From NCBI GenBank assembly GCA_029167225.1, contig JARFNK010000009.1:124001-188000 (forward strand): 64,000 nt of DNA, in the 5' to 3' direction. Positions 43,378 through 52,428 of this stretch are shown piece by piece. A model generated the notes under the pieces. That model saw only the letters and a program-made list of their open reading frames with translations, had not been told where the DNA came from and did no database searches. Source of the DNA: Sphingobium arseniciresistens. GTDB lineage: Bacteria; Pseudomonadota; Alphaproteobacteria; Sphingomonadales; Sphingomonadaceae. How positions within the stretch are numbered: position 1 is the stretch's first letter; every line of letters begins with the position of its first letter. Both the position numbers and the translations under genes were made by a program.

Positions 43378-46300
43378 ATGATCCCCACCCCCTTCGTCAT
43401 CGCCATCGTCTATGCCGCCGCGATGTTCCTGGGCGCGGGCTGGGCACATCGCCGGCGCGACCGGCTGCAGCGTTCGCGCTGGCGGCTGCCGGCCTATGCG
43501 CTTGGCCTTTCGGTCTATTGCACCAGCTGGACCTATTTCGGCGCGGTCGGCACGGCGGTATCGGAAGGGTGGAACTACCTGCCCATCTATCTGGGGCCGA
43601 TGCTGCTGTTGCTGCTCGGCGCGCCCTTTCTGCGGCGCATGGTCGCCGCCGTCCATGCACAGGGGGCGACCTCGATCTCCGATTTCATCGGCGCGCGCTT
43701 CGGTTCCAGCCGGGGGGTGGCGGCGCTGGTGACGCTGCTCGCGCTCTTCGGCACCATCCCCTATATCGCGCTGCAGCTGCGATCGGTGGGGATGAGCTAC
43801 GCCATCGTCACCGGCACCCAGTCGATCGCCGTGCCCATAATGTGTGCCGCAGCCGCGCTGGCGCTGTTCGCCATATTGTTCGGCACGCGGCGCTATGAAG
43901 TGGCGGCCCGCAACGAGGCCGTGCTGTTTGCCGTTGCGGCCGAATCGATCATCAAGCTGCTGGCGCTCGGCGCGGTGGCGGCATTTGCGACATGGCTGTT
44001 CCTGCATGTGCCCGCGCCGCAGCGTGCCTATGGCCTCGACCAGCTTGGCGCGCATTTCGCGATGGAGACCTTCCGCATCGACTTTCCGGTGGTGACGGCG
44101 CTCGCAACCATGGCCATCCTGTGCCTGCCGCGCCAGTTCTACATCGGCGTCATGGAAGCGCGCGACGCCAGCGACATCGTGCGGGCACGCTGGCCCTTCT
44201 TCGTCTACCTGCTGCTGACGGTGCTAGCGGTCGTGCCGATCACGCTGGCGGGCCTGACATTGCTGGATGGCAGCGCCCGGCCGGATTTCTTCATCCTCGC
44301 GCTGCCCCGCGCCTTCGGCATGCAGGGGCTTGCGACCATCGTGTTCCTGGGCGGCCTGTCGGCGGCAGTGGCGATGGTGGTGACGGAAGCGATCGCGCTT
44401 TCCACCATGGTCTCCAACGACCTGATCGCGCCGCTGCTGCTGCGCCGCCAGTCGGAAGACACCAACCTGGGCGGCATCCTGCTCAATGTCCGCCGGGCCG
44501 CGATCCTGCTGCTGCTGGCGGGCGGCGCAACCTATGCGCTGCTCATCCCGGCGCAGGCGCAGCTCGCCTCCATGGGCCTCATCGCCTTTGTCGCCATGGC
44601 CCAATATGCCCCGGTTCTGGTGATCGCCGTGCTGCGCGGAGACAATGACGCGATGGCGGCCAAGGCCGGGCTGACCACCGGCCTGCTGCTGTGGCTCTAC
44701 ACGCTGTTCCTGCCCGGCATCGGCGCCGGCATCCTGCCCCAGAGCCTGGCCGGATCGCTGATCGACCCGCGCGCGCTGCTGGGCGTGAAGGGGCTCAGCC
44801 TCATCACCCATGGCGCGCTGTGGAGCCTGGGCGGCAACCTGCTGGTCTTCGCCATCGTGTGGTCGCGGCGGGTGAGGCGCGCGGATTTCCACATCCACCT
44901 CAGCCGCCCGCGCGGCATCGCGCCGATCGCCGATCTGGGCGCGCTGGCCGACATGGTCGAGCGCTTCGTCGGCCCCCTTGCCCTCGGCGATCCGCTGGGG
45001 CCGGGCATGGACCGCGCCGCGCCCGTCGATCGCAGCAGCGCCCGCGCCGCCGAGCGGATGGTGGCGAGCGTCGTCGGCGCCTCCTCCGCCCGCGCGATCA
45101 TGGCATCGGCCCTCTCCGGCGAGGGGCTGGGCGTCGATGACATCACCCAGCTGCTCGACGCATCGGGGCAGAGCCTGCGCTTCTCGCGCGGGCTGCTCGC
45201 CGCGACGCTGGAGAATATCGGCCATGGCGTGAGCGTGATCGACCGGAATCTGCGCCTGATCGCCTGGAACAGCCGCTATCTGGAGCTGTTCGGCTATCCC
45301 GCCGGCATGGTGCGCGTGGGCGCGCCGGTGTCCGACCTCATCCGCTTCAATGCCGAGCGCGGCGAATGCGGGCCGGGCGGGGTGGAGCAGCATGTCGCCA
45401 AGCGGCTGGGCCATATGCGCGAGGGGCGCCAGCATGGCTTCGAGCGGCGCCGGATGGACGGGCGCGTCATCAAGACCGTGGGCGGGCCGATGCCCGATGG
45501 CGGCTATGTCATGTGCTTTACCGACATCACGGCCGAGGCGGAGGCGCTGGCCGGCATCGAGCTGGCCCGCGCCGAGCTGGAACGTCGGGTGGAGGAGCGC
45601 ACCGCCGAACTTTCCGACGCCAATGCGAAACTGGCGCGGGCGACGGCGGAAAAGACCCGCTTCCTCGCCGCCGCCAGCCATGACCTGTTGCAGCCGCTGC
45701 ACGCCGCGCGCCTCTTTTCAGAGGCGTTGCGGCGCAAGCTGCCGGAGGAGAACCGGCCGATGCTGGGCCGCATAGACCGCTCCATCGAGGCCGCGAACGA
45801 CCTGCTGCGTGCGCTGCTCGACATTTCGAAGATGGATGCCGGCGGCGTCGTGCCGCATCCCCGGCCGGTGGCGGTGCGCCCCCTGCTCGCCGAGGTGGCC
45901 GAGAGCCTTGAGCCGCTGGCAGCCGAGCGCGGCCTGTCCCTGCGGGTGGGGGCTGGCACCGGCGCCGTCCATGCCGACCCGACCCTGCTGCGCTCTATCC
46001 TGCAGAATTTCCTCTCCAACGCCATTCGCTACACCCAGCGCGGCGGGGTGTTGATGGGCGTCCGGCGGCATCGCGGGATGCTGCGGATCGAGGTCTATGA
46101 CAGCGGCATCGGCATCCCGCAGGACAAGCAGGCGGCGATCTTCCGCGAGTTCGAACGACTGGAGACCGCGCATGAACCGGGCATCGGCCTTGGCCTCGCC
46201 ATCGTCGAACGCTCCGCCGCGTTGACCGGCGGGCGGGTGGATCTGGTCTCCGTTCCGGGGCAAGGCAGCCGCTTCACGCTGATCCTGCCGGCCATGATGG

Positions 46301-46743
46301 AGCCTGTCCCGGCAGATGGCCCGGCGCCCGCCCTCGCTGCATCCACAGCGGCCGGGGGCACGCCGGGGCGCACCCTGCTGGCGGTGGACGATGATCCGGC
46401 GATCGGCGAGGCGATGGCGGCGTTGCTCGCCGCATCGGGCCATCATTGCGTGACCTGCGCGACGCCGGAGGATGCACTCGCCCATCGCGGCCCGATCGAC
46501 GGCGCGTTGGTGGATTTCCACCTGGGCGAAGGCCCGCGCGGCGACCGGATGGACGGCATCGCCCTTATCGACCGCCTGCGAGACGCGCGGCCCGGCCTCC
46601 CCGTCGCGCTGGTGACGGCGGACCGCAGCGCGGACATGACCGACCGTGCCCGGTGCCGCCATATCCCCATCCTGCAGAAGCCGCTGAACCCGGCGGAACT
46701 GGATCGCTGGCTGACGGGCAAGGATGCGGTCGCGGCGGAGTAG
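43378..46743 (+). CDS. Hybrid sensor histidine kinase with solute-symporter (SLC5-like) domain, CrbS-type
   Basis: This is a very large membrane sensor of 1121 residues. Residues 1 to about 500 form a sodium:solute-symporter-like region with many helices (GLSVYCTSWTYFGAVGTAVSEGW is characteristic). Then come a PAS domain (about 607-715), a coiled coil, a HisKA domain with His768 in ASHDLLQPLHAARLF, an HATPase domain, and a receiver domain at the C-terminus with Asp1046 (LVDFHLG). This is the layout of CrbS/MxtR sensors, which respond to short-chain carboxylates and control acs. Its regulator is probably the LuxR-type protein after acs, 10 kb away. The membrane part may sense or transport. Confidence 0.88.
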   Translation: MIPTPFVIAIVYAAAMFLGAGWAHRRRDRLQRSRWRLPAYALGLSVYCTSWTYFGAVGTAVSEGWNYLPIYLGPMLLLLLGAPFLRRMVAAVHAQGATSISDFIGARFGSSRGVAALVTLLALFGTIPYIALQLRSVGMSYAIVTGTQSIAVPIMCAAAALALFAILFGTRRYEVAARNEAVLFAVAAESIIKLLALGAVAAFATWLFLHVPAPQRAYGLDQLGAHFAMETFRIDFPVVTALATMAILCLPRQFYIGVMEARDASDIVRARWPFFVYLLLTVLAVVPITLAGLTLLDGSARPDFFILALPRAFGMQGLATIVFLGGLSAAVAMVVTEAIALSTMVSNDLIAPLLLRRQSEDTNLGGILLNVRRAAILLLLAGGATYALLIPAQAQLASMGLIAFVAMAQYAPVLVIAVLRGDNDAMAAKAGLTTGLLLWLYTLFLPGIGAGILPQSLAGSLIDPRALLGVKGLSLITHGALWSLGGNLLVFAIVWSRRVRRADFHIHLSRPRGIAPIADLGALADMVERFVGPLALGDPLGPGMDRAAPVDRSSARAAERMVASVVGASSARAIMASALSGEGLGVDDITQLLDASGQSLRFSRGLLAATLENIGHGVSVIDRNLRLIAWNSRYLELFGYPAGMVRVGAPVSDLIRFNAERGECGPGGVEQHVAKRLGHMREGRQHGFERRRMDGRVIKTVGGPMPDGGYVMCFTDITAEAEALAGIELARAELERRVEERTAELSDANAKLARATAEKTRFLAAASHDLLQPLHAARLFSEALRRKLPEENRPMLGRIDRSIEAANDLLRALLDISKMDAGGVVPHPRPVAVRPLLAEVAESLEPLAAERGLSLRVGAGTGAVHADPTLLRSILQNFLSNAIRYTQRGGVLMGVRRHRGMLRIEVYDSGIGIPQDKQAAIFREFERLETAHEPGIGLGLAIVERSAALTGGRVDLVSVPGQGSRFTLILPAMMEPVPADGPAPALAASTAAGGTPGRTLLAVDDDPAIGEAMAALLAASGHHCVTCATPEDALAHRGPIDGALVDFHLGEGPRGDRMDGIALIDRLRDARPGLPVALVTADRSADMTDRARCRHIPILQKPLNPAELDRWLTGKDAVAAE

Positions 46744-46845
46744 GAGGAAGCCGTCGTTCTCTTGTCATGACGGCGCAGGCTGGCATGGCGCAACAGGCTG
46801 ATCGCCGCCGCCAAAGGCACGCTACGCCCCTGCGAAGCTACGAAG

Positions 46846-48375
46846 CTACAGCGTAACGCCCCGCTTCCAGATTCCGATCGCGCGTTCCTCGTTCGTTTCG
46901 TTGCGGGTCGGCTCGCCGCTCGCGATGGCGATGATGCGGGCGAGCAGCAGGTCTGCCGCGTCGTCCAGCCCGTCGTCCAGCACGCAGCCCGCGTCGAAAT
47001 CGATCCAGCCGGGCTTGCCCTGCGCCAGCCTGTGGTTGGAGGCGATCTTCACCGTGGGCACCGGGCTGCCGAGCGGCGTGCCCCGGCCGGTGGAGAACAG
47101 CGTCATGGTGGCGCCAGCCGCCGCGAGCGCGGTGGTGGAAACCGCGTCATTGCCGGGCGCCTCCAGTATGGTCAGCCCGCTGCCCCGCACCCTGTCGCCA
47201 TAGTCCAGCACATCCGCCACCGTCGCCACGCCGCCCTTCTGCACCGCGCCCAGCGACTTTTCCTCCAGCGTGGTGATGCCGCCGGCGATGTTGCCGGGGC
47301 TGGGGTTTTCCGACACCGGCTCGCCATGGTCGAGGAAGTAGCGCTTGAAGCGGTTGACCACTTGGCCCAGCCGGTCGAACACCTCGCGGCTCTCGGCGCG
47401 GGCGAGCAGCAGGCCCTCCGCCCCGAACATCTCGGGGATTTCGGTAAGGATTGCGGTGCCGCCCGCCTCCGTCACCGCGTCCGCCATGCGTCCGATCAGG
47501 GGGTTGGCTGTGAGCCCGCTCATGGCGTCCGACCCGCCGCATTTGACGCCCAGCCGCAGCGCCGAGAGCGGCACGGGCTCCCGCCGGTCATCCGCCATGA
47601 TGTCGACCAGTTCGGCGATCAGCGCCTTGCCATGGGCGAACTCGTCCTGCGCATCCTGCGCCCGCAGCACCCGGAGGCGCGCGCGCCGCTCCGCCGGAAT
47701 CCGCTGCAACAGCAGGTCAAGCTGGTTGGATTCGCAGCCAAGCCCCAGCAGCAGCACGGCGCCGGCATTGGGGTTTATCGCCAGTGAAGCGAGGATCGCC
47801 GCCGTGCCGTCCAGATCCGCGCCGAGTTGCGAACAGCCGAAGGGATGGTTGAAGGCGTGGACGCCGTCGATACGGCCGGCCGAGATCACCTCCCCCGCCA
47901 CCGCCAGGCGCTCGCCAAGCCGCCCCACGCAGCCGACGGTCGGCAGGATCCACAGCTCGTTGCGCGTACCGACACTGCCATCGGCGCGGACATAGCCCTG
48001 AAATCCGGGCGCCTCGCCGCCCGATGCGCGCCGCCGCTCGGCGGGGCCAACGAAGCGATAGTCCAGTTCACCCGACAGGGCGGTGTCGACATTATGGCTG
48101 TGCACATGCTCGCCCGGCGCGATCGCCCGCGTGGCGCGCCCGATCGGCGCCCGATAGCGCAGCACCTGCGCGCCCTCGGCGATGGCCTCCAGCGCGAACT
48201 TGTGCCCGGCGGGGATCGCATCGCGAAGACGGATGACGAGATCGCCAACCTGCACCATCACCTGCGCATCGAGCGGTGCCAGCGCAACCGCCACATTATC
48301 CTCGGCCGCGACCCTCAGGGCCATCGGCGCGCCGGCATTGGCCTGCGGCTCAGGCTGCGGGTTGATCGTTTCCAT
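46846..48375 (-). CDS. uxaA: Altronate dehydratase
   Basis: This iron-dependent enzyme converts D-altronate to 2-keto-3-deoxygluconate in galacturonate breakdown. The 509-residue protein has the N-terminal SAF domain (about 20-105) and the catalytic region GYVRADGSVGTRNELWILPTVGCVG, HPFGCSQLG and GCESNQ. A later Cys- and Gly-rich LGVKCGGSDAMSG lies in the active site. It is divergent from uxaC with a 68-bp spacer containing a symmetric LacI-family operator. It is followed, convergently, by the hybrid kinase gene and faces no other sugar-acid enzyme on its own strand. Confidence 0.93.
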   Translation of the reverse strand: METINPQPEPQANAGAPMALRVAAEDNVAVALAPLDAQVMVQVGDLVIRLRDAIPAGHKFALEAIAEGAQVLRYRAPIGRATRAIAPGEHVHSHNVDTALSGELDYRFVGPAERRRASGGEAPGFQGYVRADGSVGTRNELWILPTVGCVGRLGERLAVAGEVISAGRIDGVHAFNHPFGCSQLGADLDGTAAILASLAINPNAGAVLLLGLGCESNQLDLLLQRIPAERRARLRVLRAQDAQDEFAHGKALIAELVDIMADDRREPVPLSALRLGVKCGGSDAMSGLTANPLIGRMADAVTEAGGTAILTEIPEMFGAEGLLLARAESREVFDRLGQVVNRFKRYFLDHGEPVSENPSPGNIAGGITTLEEKSLGAVQKGGVATVADVLDYGDRVRGSGLTILEAPGNDAVSTTALAAAGATMTLFSTGRGTPLGSPVPTVKIASNHRLAQGKPGWIDFDAGCVLDDGLDDAADLLLARIIAIASGEPTRNETNEERAIGIWKRGVTL

Positions 48376-48394
48376 AAGCCCGGAAATACGTCAT

Positions 48395-48408
48395 TGCCAG
48401 CGGTAGCA
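48395..48408. promoter_or_regulatory. LacI-family operator between uxaA and uxaC
   Basis: TGCCAGCGGTAGCA fits the LacI-family pattern TG-NN-A-N-CG-N-T-NN-CA at all eight fixed positions. It lies in the 68-bp divergent promoter region of uxaA and uxaC, where repression of both genes from one site is possible. The LacI-type gene at the end of the uxaC operon is the natural candidate. Confidence 0.7.
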
Positions 48409-48443
48409 CAAGGCGGTACTTGGCATGGGTGAGGAGAGTTCCG

Positions 48444-49883
48444 ATGCGCCCCATATCCCTGCACCCCGATCGCCTGCTGCCCGCCGACCCCACCACCCGC
48501 GACATTGCGCGGGCGCTTTACGATCAGGTGAAGGCGCTGCCGATCATCAGCCCGCACGGCCATACCGATCCGGCATGGTTCGCGACCGACGCGCCATGGG
48601 CGAATGCGACCGAACTGCTGCTCGCGCCGGACCATTATATCTTCCGCATGCTCTATTCGCAGGGCGTAGCGCTGGATCCGCTGGGCGTCCCCCATCGCGG
48701 CGGCGTGCCCGCGACCGACCCGCGCGAGGCATGGCGCCTGTTCGCCGCCCATTATCATCTGTTTCGCGGCACCCCCTCCCGCATGTGGCTGGACCATGTG
48801 TTTTCGCAGGTGTTCGGCATCGAGGTGGCGCTGGAGGCGGCGAGCGCGGACGTCTATTTCGATCATATCGGCGAGGCGCTGACGACGGCCGCCTTCCGCC
48901 CCCGCGCGCTGTTCGAGCGGTTCAACATCGAATTGCTGGCGACGACCGAGGGCGCGGACGACGACCTGGCCCATCATGCGGCGATCCGCCGCTCCGGCTG
49001 GCAGGGCCGCGTCGTCACCACCTATCGCCCGGATTCGGTGATCGACCCCGAGCATGAGGAATTTCGCGGCGCGCTGGCCCGCTTCGCAGGGCTGACCGGC
49101 GAGGACGTGGAAAGCTGGCGGGGCTATCTTGCCGCGCATCGCCGTCGCCGCGCCCATTTCCGCGCGGCGGGCGCGACCGCGACCGACCATGGCTTTGCCA
49201 GCGCACGCACAGCCAATCTTTCGACGGTGGAGTGCGAAGCGCTGTTCTCCCGCGTGATGGCCGGCAAGGCCGACGCGGCGGATGCCGAGTTGTTCCGCGC
49301 GCAGATGCTCACCGAAATGGCGAAGATGAGCGTCGAGGACGGCATGACCATGCAGATCCACCCCGGCGCGGTGCGCAACCACAATGCCCGGTTGTTCGAC
49401 AGCCATGGCCGCGACAAGGGCGCCGACATCCCCTCCCGCACCGACTATGTCTCCGCGCTCAAGCCAATGCTGGATGTCGTGGGCAATGAGCCGGACCTGA
49501 CCGTCATCCTCTTCACGCTCGACGAATCCACCTATGCCCGCGAACTGGCGCCGCTGGCGGGGCATTATCCCTGCCTGCGCCTTGGCCCGGCATGGTGGTT
49601 CCATGACAGCCCGGAGGGGATGCGCCGCTTCCGCGAGATGACGACGGAGTCGGCCGGCTTCTACAACACCGTCGGCTTCAACGACGACACCCGCGCCTTC
49701 CTGTCGATCCCCGCGCGGCATGACGTCGCGCGGCGGGTGGATTGCGCCTTCCTGGCGCGGCTCGTCGCCGAGCATCGGCTGGAGGACTGGGAGGCGGCCG
49801 AACTGGCGCAGGAACTGACGGTCGGCCTTGTCCGCCGCGCCTATCGGCTCGATCAGGCCGCGCCAGCGCTGGTGGCCGCATGA
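48444..49883 (+). CDS. uxaC: Glucuronate/galacturonate isomerase
   Basis: UxaC isomerises D-glucuronate to D-fructuronate and D-galacturonate to D-tagaturonate, the entry step of uronate catabolism. The 479-residue protein belongs to the amidohydrolase-like UxaC family; recognisable parts are LPIISPHGHTDPAWFA with the metal-binding HGHTD, FRGTPSRMWLDHV and AWWFHDSPEGMRRF near the C-terminus. A GGAGAG ribosome site precedes the chosen ATG. The stop overlaps the next gene (ATGA), so the reductase is coupled. The LacI operator sits upstream. Confidence 0.95.
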   Translation: MRPISLHPDRLLPADPTTRDIARALYDQVKALPIISPHGHTDPAWFATDAPWANATELLLAPDHYIFRMLYSQGVALDPLGVPHRGGVPATDPREAWRLFAAHYHLFRGTPSRMWLDHVFSQVFGIEVALEAASADVYFDHIGEALTTAAFRPRALFERFNIELLATTEGADDDLAHHAAIRRSGWQGRVVTTYRPDSVIDPEHEEFRGALARFAGLTGEDVESWRGYLAAHRRRRAHFRAAGATATDHGFASARTANLSTVECEALFSRVMAGKADAADAELFRAQMLTEMAKMSVEDGMTMQIHPGAVRNHNARLFDSHGRDKGADIPSRTDYVSALKPMLDVVGNEPDLTVILFTLDESTYARELAPLAGHYPCLRLGPAWWFHDSPEGMRRFREMTTESAGFYNTVGFNDDTRAFLSIPARHDVARRVDCAFLARLVAEHRLEDWEAAELAQELTVGLVRRAYRLDQAAPALVAA

Positions 49884-51301
49884 GCCGCCTGTCCAATGCG
49901 ACAGTGCAGGCATTGCCCGCCAATGTCGGACGCCCGGCCTATGATCGCGGCGCGATGCAGCGCGGCGTCGTGCATTTCGGCCCCGGCGCCTTCCATCGCG
50001 CGCATCAGGCAGCCGCCTTCGACACGCTGCTGGCGCAGGATCCGCGCTGGGGCATCACCGGCGTCAGCCTGAACTCGCCCTCGGTGGCCGAAGCGCTCAA
50101 TCCGCAGGACGGGCTCTACACGCTGGCGCTGCTGGACGAGGAGCCCGAAACCCGCGTGATCGGCGCAATCGGCGGCGGCATCACGACGCAGGCGCCCGCA
50201 GCCATCCTCTCGGCGCTGGCCAGCCCGGACACGCGGATCATTTCGTCCACGGTGACGGAGAAAGGCTATTGCCTGGGCGCCGACGGGGCGCTGGATTTCA
50301 ACCATCCCGCAATCCAGCATGACGTCTGCACCGATGGCGTTCCCAAATCGCTGATCGGATGGATCGTCGCGGGGATGGCGGAGCGGCGGCGCTTGGGCCT
50401 GCCCGGCCTGACCGTGCTGTCCTGCGACAATCTGGCCAACAATGGCCGGAAACTTGCGGCGGCGGTGCAGGCTTTCGCCTCGCAGCGGGACGGCGAGACC
50501 GCGCGCTTCATCGCCGACGAGGTCCGCTTTCCGTGCGCGATGGTCGATTCGATCACGCCGGCGACCGACGATGCACTGCGAGCCCGCGTCCGCGCGACGC
50601 TCGGAATGGAGGACGCCTGGCCGATCCAGCGGGAACGCTTCACCCAATGGGTGATAGAGGATGATTTCGCCGGCGAGCGCCCGGCGCTGGAACTGGCCGG
50701 CGTCACCTTCGCGCGCGACGTGCGCCCCTATGAGGCGGCGAAGCTGCGGCTGCTGAACGGCGCGCATTCGACGCTCGCCTATCTGGGCCTCGCGCTAGGA
50801 CATGAGAGCGTGGCGCAGGCGATGCGCGACAGCCGGTTGGCGGACTTCGTCGCCATGTTGATGCGTCAGGATATCGCCCCCTCGCTCACGCCGCCCGCCG
50901 ACCTCGATCTCAACGGCTATGTCGATGCGATCCTGCGGCGTTTCGCCAATCCGGCGATCGAGCATCGCCTCGCCCAGATCGCATGGGACGGCTCCCAGAA
51001 GCTGCCCTATCGCCTGCTCGACACCATCCGGGACGCGCTGCGCGACGGACGACCGATCGCGCGACTGGCGGTGCCGATTGCGGCATGGCTGCGCTTCATC
51101 GCGGGCGCGGCGGAACGGGGCGCGTCGATCACCGATCCGCTGGCGGACCGGCTGATCGCTCGTGGTGGCGACTGGCGCGCCATCATCGCCATGCCGGAGA
51201 TTTTCGGCGAGCTTGGCGGCGATCCGCGCTTCACGGCGGCGGTCGAAACGGCCCATGCCGCGTTGATCGACCCCACGGGTTTCGCGCTCCAGACGGCCTG
51301 A
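49880..51301 (+). CDS. Mannitol dehydrogenase family oxidoreductase (fructuronate or tagaturonate reductase)
   Basis: This is a NAD(H)-dependent polyol dehydrogenase of 473 residues. The N-terminal GVVHFGPGAFHRAHQAAAFD is the Rossmann signature of UxuB and mannitol dehydrogenases. Further marks are STVTEKGYC, LSCDNLANNG and the catalytic-domain KLRLLNGAHSTLAYLG (with the Lys and the Asn-His). After uxaC it should reduce fructuronate to mannonate, or tagaturonate to altronate. The presence of uxaA, not a mannonate dehydratase, favours the second, but the sequence is more like UxuB. It is ATGA-coupled to uxaC and convergent with the LacI gene. Confidence 0.9.
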   Translation: MSRLSNATVQALPANVGRPAYDRGAMQRGVVHFGPGAFHRAHQAAAFDTLLAQDPRWGITGVSLNSPSVAEALNPQDGLYTLALLDEEPETRVIGAIGGGITTQAPAAILSALASPDTRIISSTVTEKGYCLGADGALDFNHPAIQHDVCTDGVPKSLIGWIVAGMAERRRLGLPGLTVLSCDNLANNGRKLAAAVQAFASQRDGETARFIADEVRFPCAMVDSITPATDDALRARVRATLGMEDAWPIQRERFTQWVIEDDFAGERPALELAGVTFARDVRPYEAAKLRLLNGAHSTLAYLGLALGHESVAQAMRDSRLADFVAMLMRQDIAPSLTPPADLDLNGYVDAILRRFANPAIEHRLAQIAWDGSQKLPYRLLDTIRDALRDGRPIARLAVPIAAWLRFIAGAAERGASITDPLADRLIARGGDWRAIIAMPEIFGELGGDPRFTAAVETAHAALIDPTGFALQTA

Positions 51302-51310
51302 ACCCACCCC

Positions 51311-52345
51311 TTAGACTGGTGCGGGGCCGCTCGATTCTGCCTCGACCAGCCTGAGTGTGGACCGCATTTCCGTTTCGTGCGGAATGCCCTCGATCATGTC
51401 GATCAGGCACGCGGTCGCCTGCGCCGCCATCTCCCCCAAAGGACGGTGGACGGTGGTCAGCGCCGGGGTCAACATTCGCGCCAGGATGCTGCCGTCAAAG
51501 CCCACGACCGAAAGGTCCGCCGGCACCGTGAGGCCGCGCGCGGCGGCCGCCTTCAGCACACCGGCGGCCATCACGTCATTGGCAGCGAAGATCGCGCTCG
51601 GCGCCGGGTCCAACGCGAGCAGGCGCGTCGCGGCGGCCACACCGGAATCGAAGCCATAATCGCCTTCCGCCTCGCCCACCAGGCCGCAGCCTGCCTCCGC
51701 CAGCGCCTTGACGAAACCGGCGCGGCGCTCGCTGGCCGAATGCACATTGGCCGGGCCGGAGATGAACGCGACCCGGCGATGGCCGAGCGCGATCAGGTGA
51801 TGCGCCACGGCAGCGGCGGCGCCGCGCTCGTCCGACAGCAACATCGCGGGGAATCCCTCGATCGGCACGGAAGACAGGGCGATGGCGGGCACGGCGAGCG
51901 CCTGCAGCACATCCGCCAGCCCTTCCACCCCGGACACCGGCGGCAGCACCAGGAGCCCGTCGACGCGGGAGCGCTTCACGAAGTCCACGACGTCCTCGAC
52001 CGTCCCGTCATTGCCGGTCGGCGTGGGGTGGACGACCAGTTCATAGCCGCAGCGCGACGCCTTGCCCACCGCCCCGCGCTGGACGGTGTCGAGCACCAGC
52101 GCGTTGCGATCATTATGCACCATACCGATCAGGTAGGAGCGTCCGGTCGCCAGCCCCCGTGCCCGCGCGCTGGGGTGGAAACCCAGTTCAGCAATCACCG
52201 CCTCCACCCGCTCGCGCGTCGCCGCGTTGACCTTCGGCGAGCGGTTGAGAACCCGTGATACGGTGCGGATCGAGACCCCGGTACGGGCCGCGATGTCGCT
52301 GATGGTGATGTCCGCGCTCGCGCCCTCGGCAGCCTGTCTTTTCAT
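51311..52345 (-). CDS. LacI family transcriptional regulator
   Basis: This is a 344-residue repressor with an N-terminal helix-turn-helix (about 14-35, ISDIAARTGVSIRTVSRVLN) and a hinge (ARARGLATGRSY). A periplasmic-binding-like effector domain follows, including VAFISGPANVHSASERRAGF, SAIFAANDVMAAG and VVGFDG. The HTH residues IRTVSRVLN are typical of regulators reading a central CG operator. It lies convergent to the uxaC-reductase operon, 9 nt from its end, and upstream of the GH2 gene on the same strand, so it may control the uronate genes. The inducer is likely a uronate or derivative, by inference. Confidence 0.92.
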   Translation of the reverse strand: MKRQAAEGASADITISDIAARTGVSIRTVSRVLNRSPKVNAATRERVEAVIAELGFHPSARARGLATGRSYLIGMVHNDRNALVLDTVQRGAVGKASRCGYELVVHPTPTGNDGTVEDVVDFVKRSRVDGLLVLPPVSGVEGLADVLQALAVPAIALSSVPIEGFPAMLLSDERGAAAAVAHHLIALGHRRVAFISGPANVHSASERRAGFVKALAEAGCGLVGEAEGDYGFDSGVAAATRLLALDPAPSAIFAANDVMAAGVLKAAAARGLTVPADLSVVGFDGSILARMLTPALTTVHRPLGEMAAQATACLIDMIEGIPHETEMRSTLRLVEAESSGPAPV

Positions 52346-52428
52346 GCCCCATGCTTAACCATCGTTTTGCCGCGGCATCAAGCTGCCAGCGCAGGACAAG
52401 CCGGGCGCGGGAGGCCCACCACAGGCCG

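Noticed and set aside
46820..46850. Short direct repeat cgaagcta near the uxaA stop
   Set aside because: Eight bases repeated once is expected by chance and there is no associated feature.
52357..52370. LacI-like core A-N-CG-N-T upstream of the LacI gene
   Set aside because: Only the central positions match; the outer TG and CA are missing, so it is not convincing as an operator.
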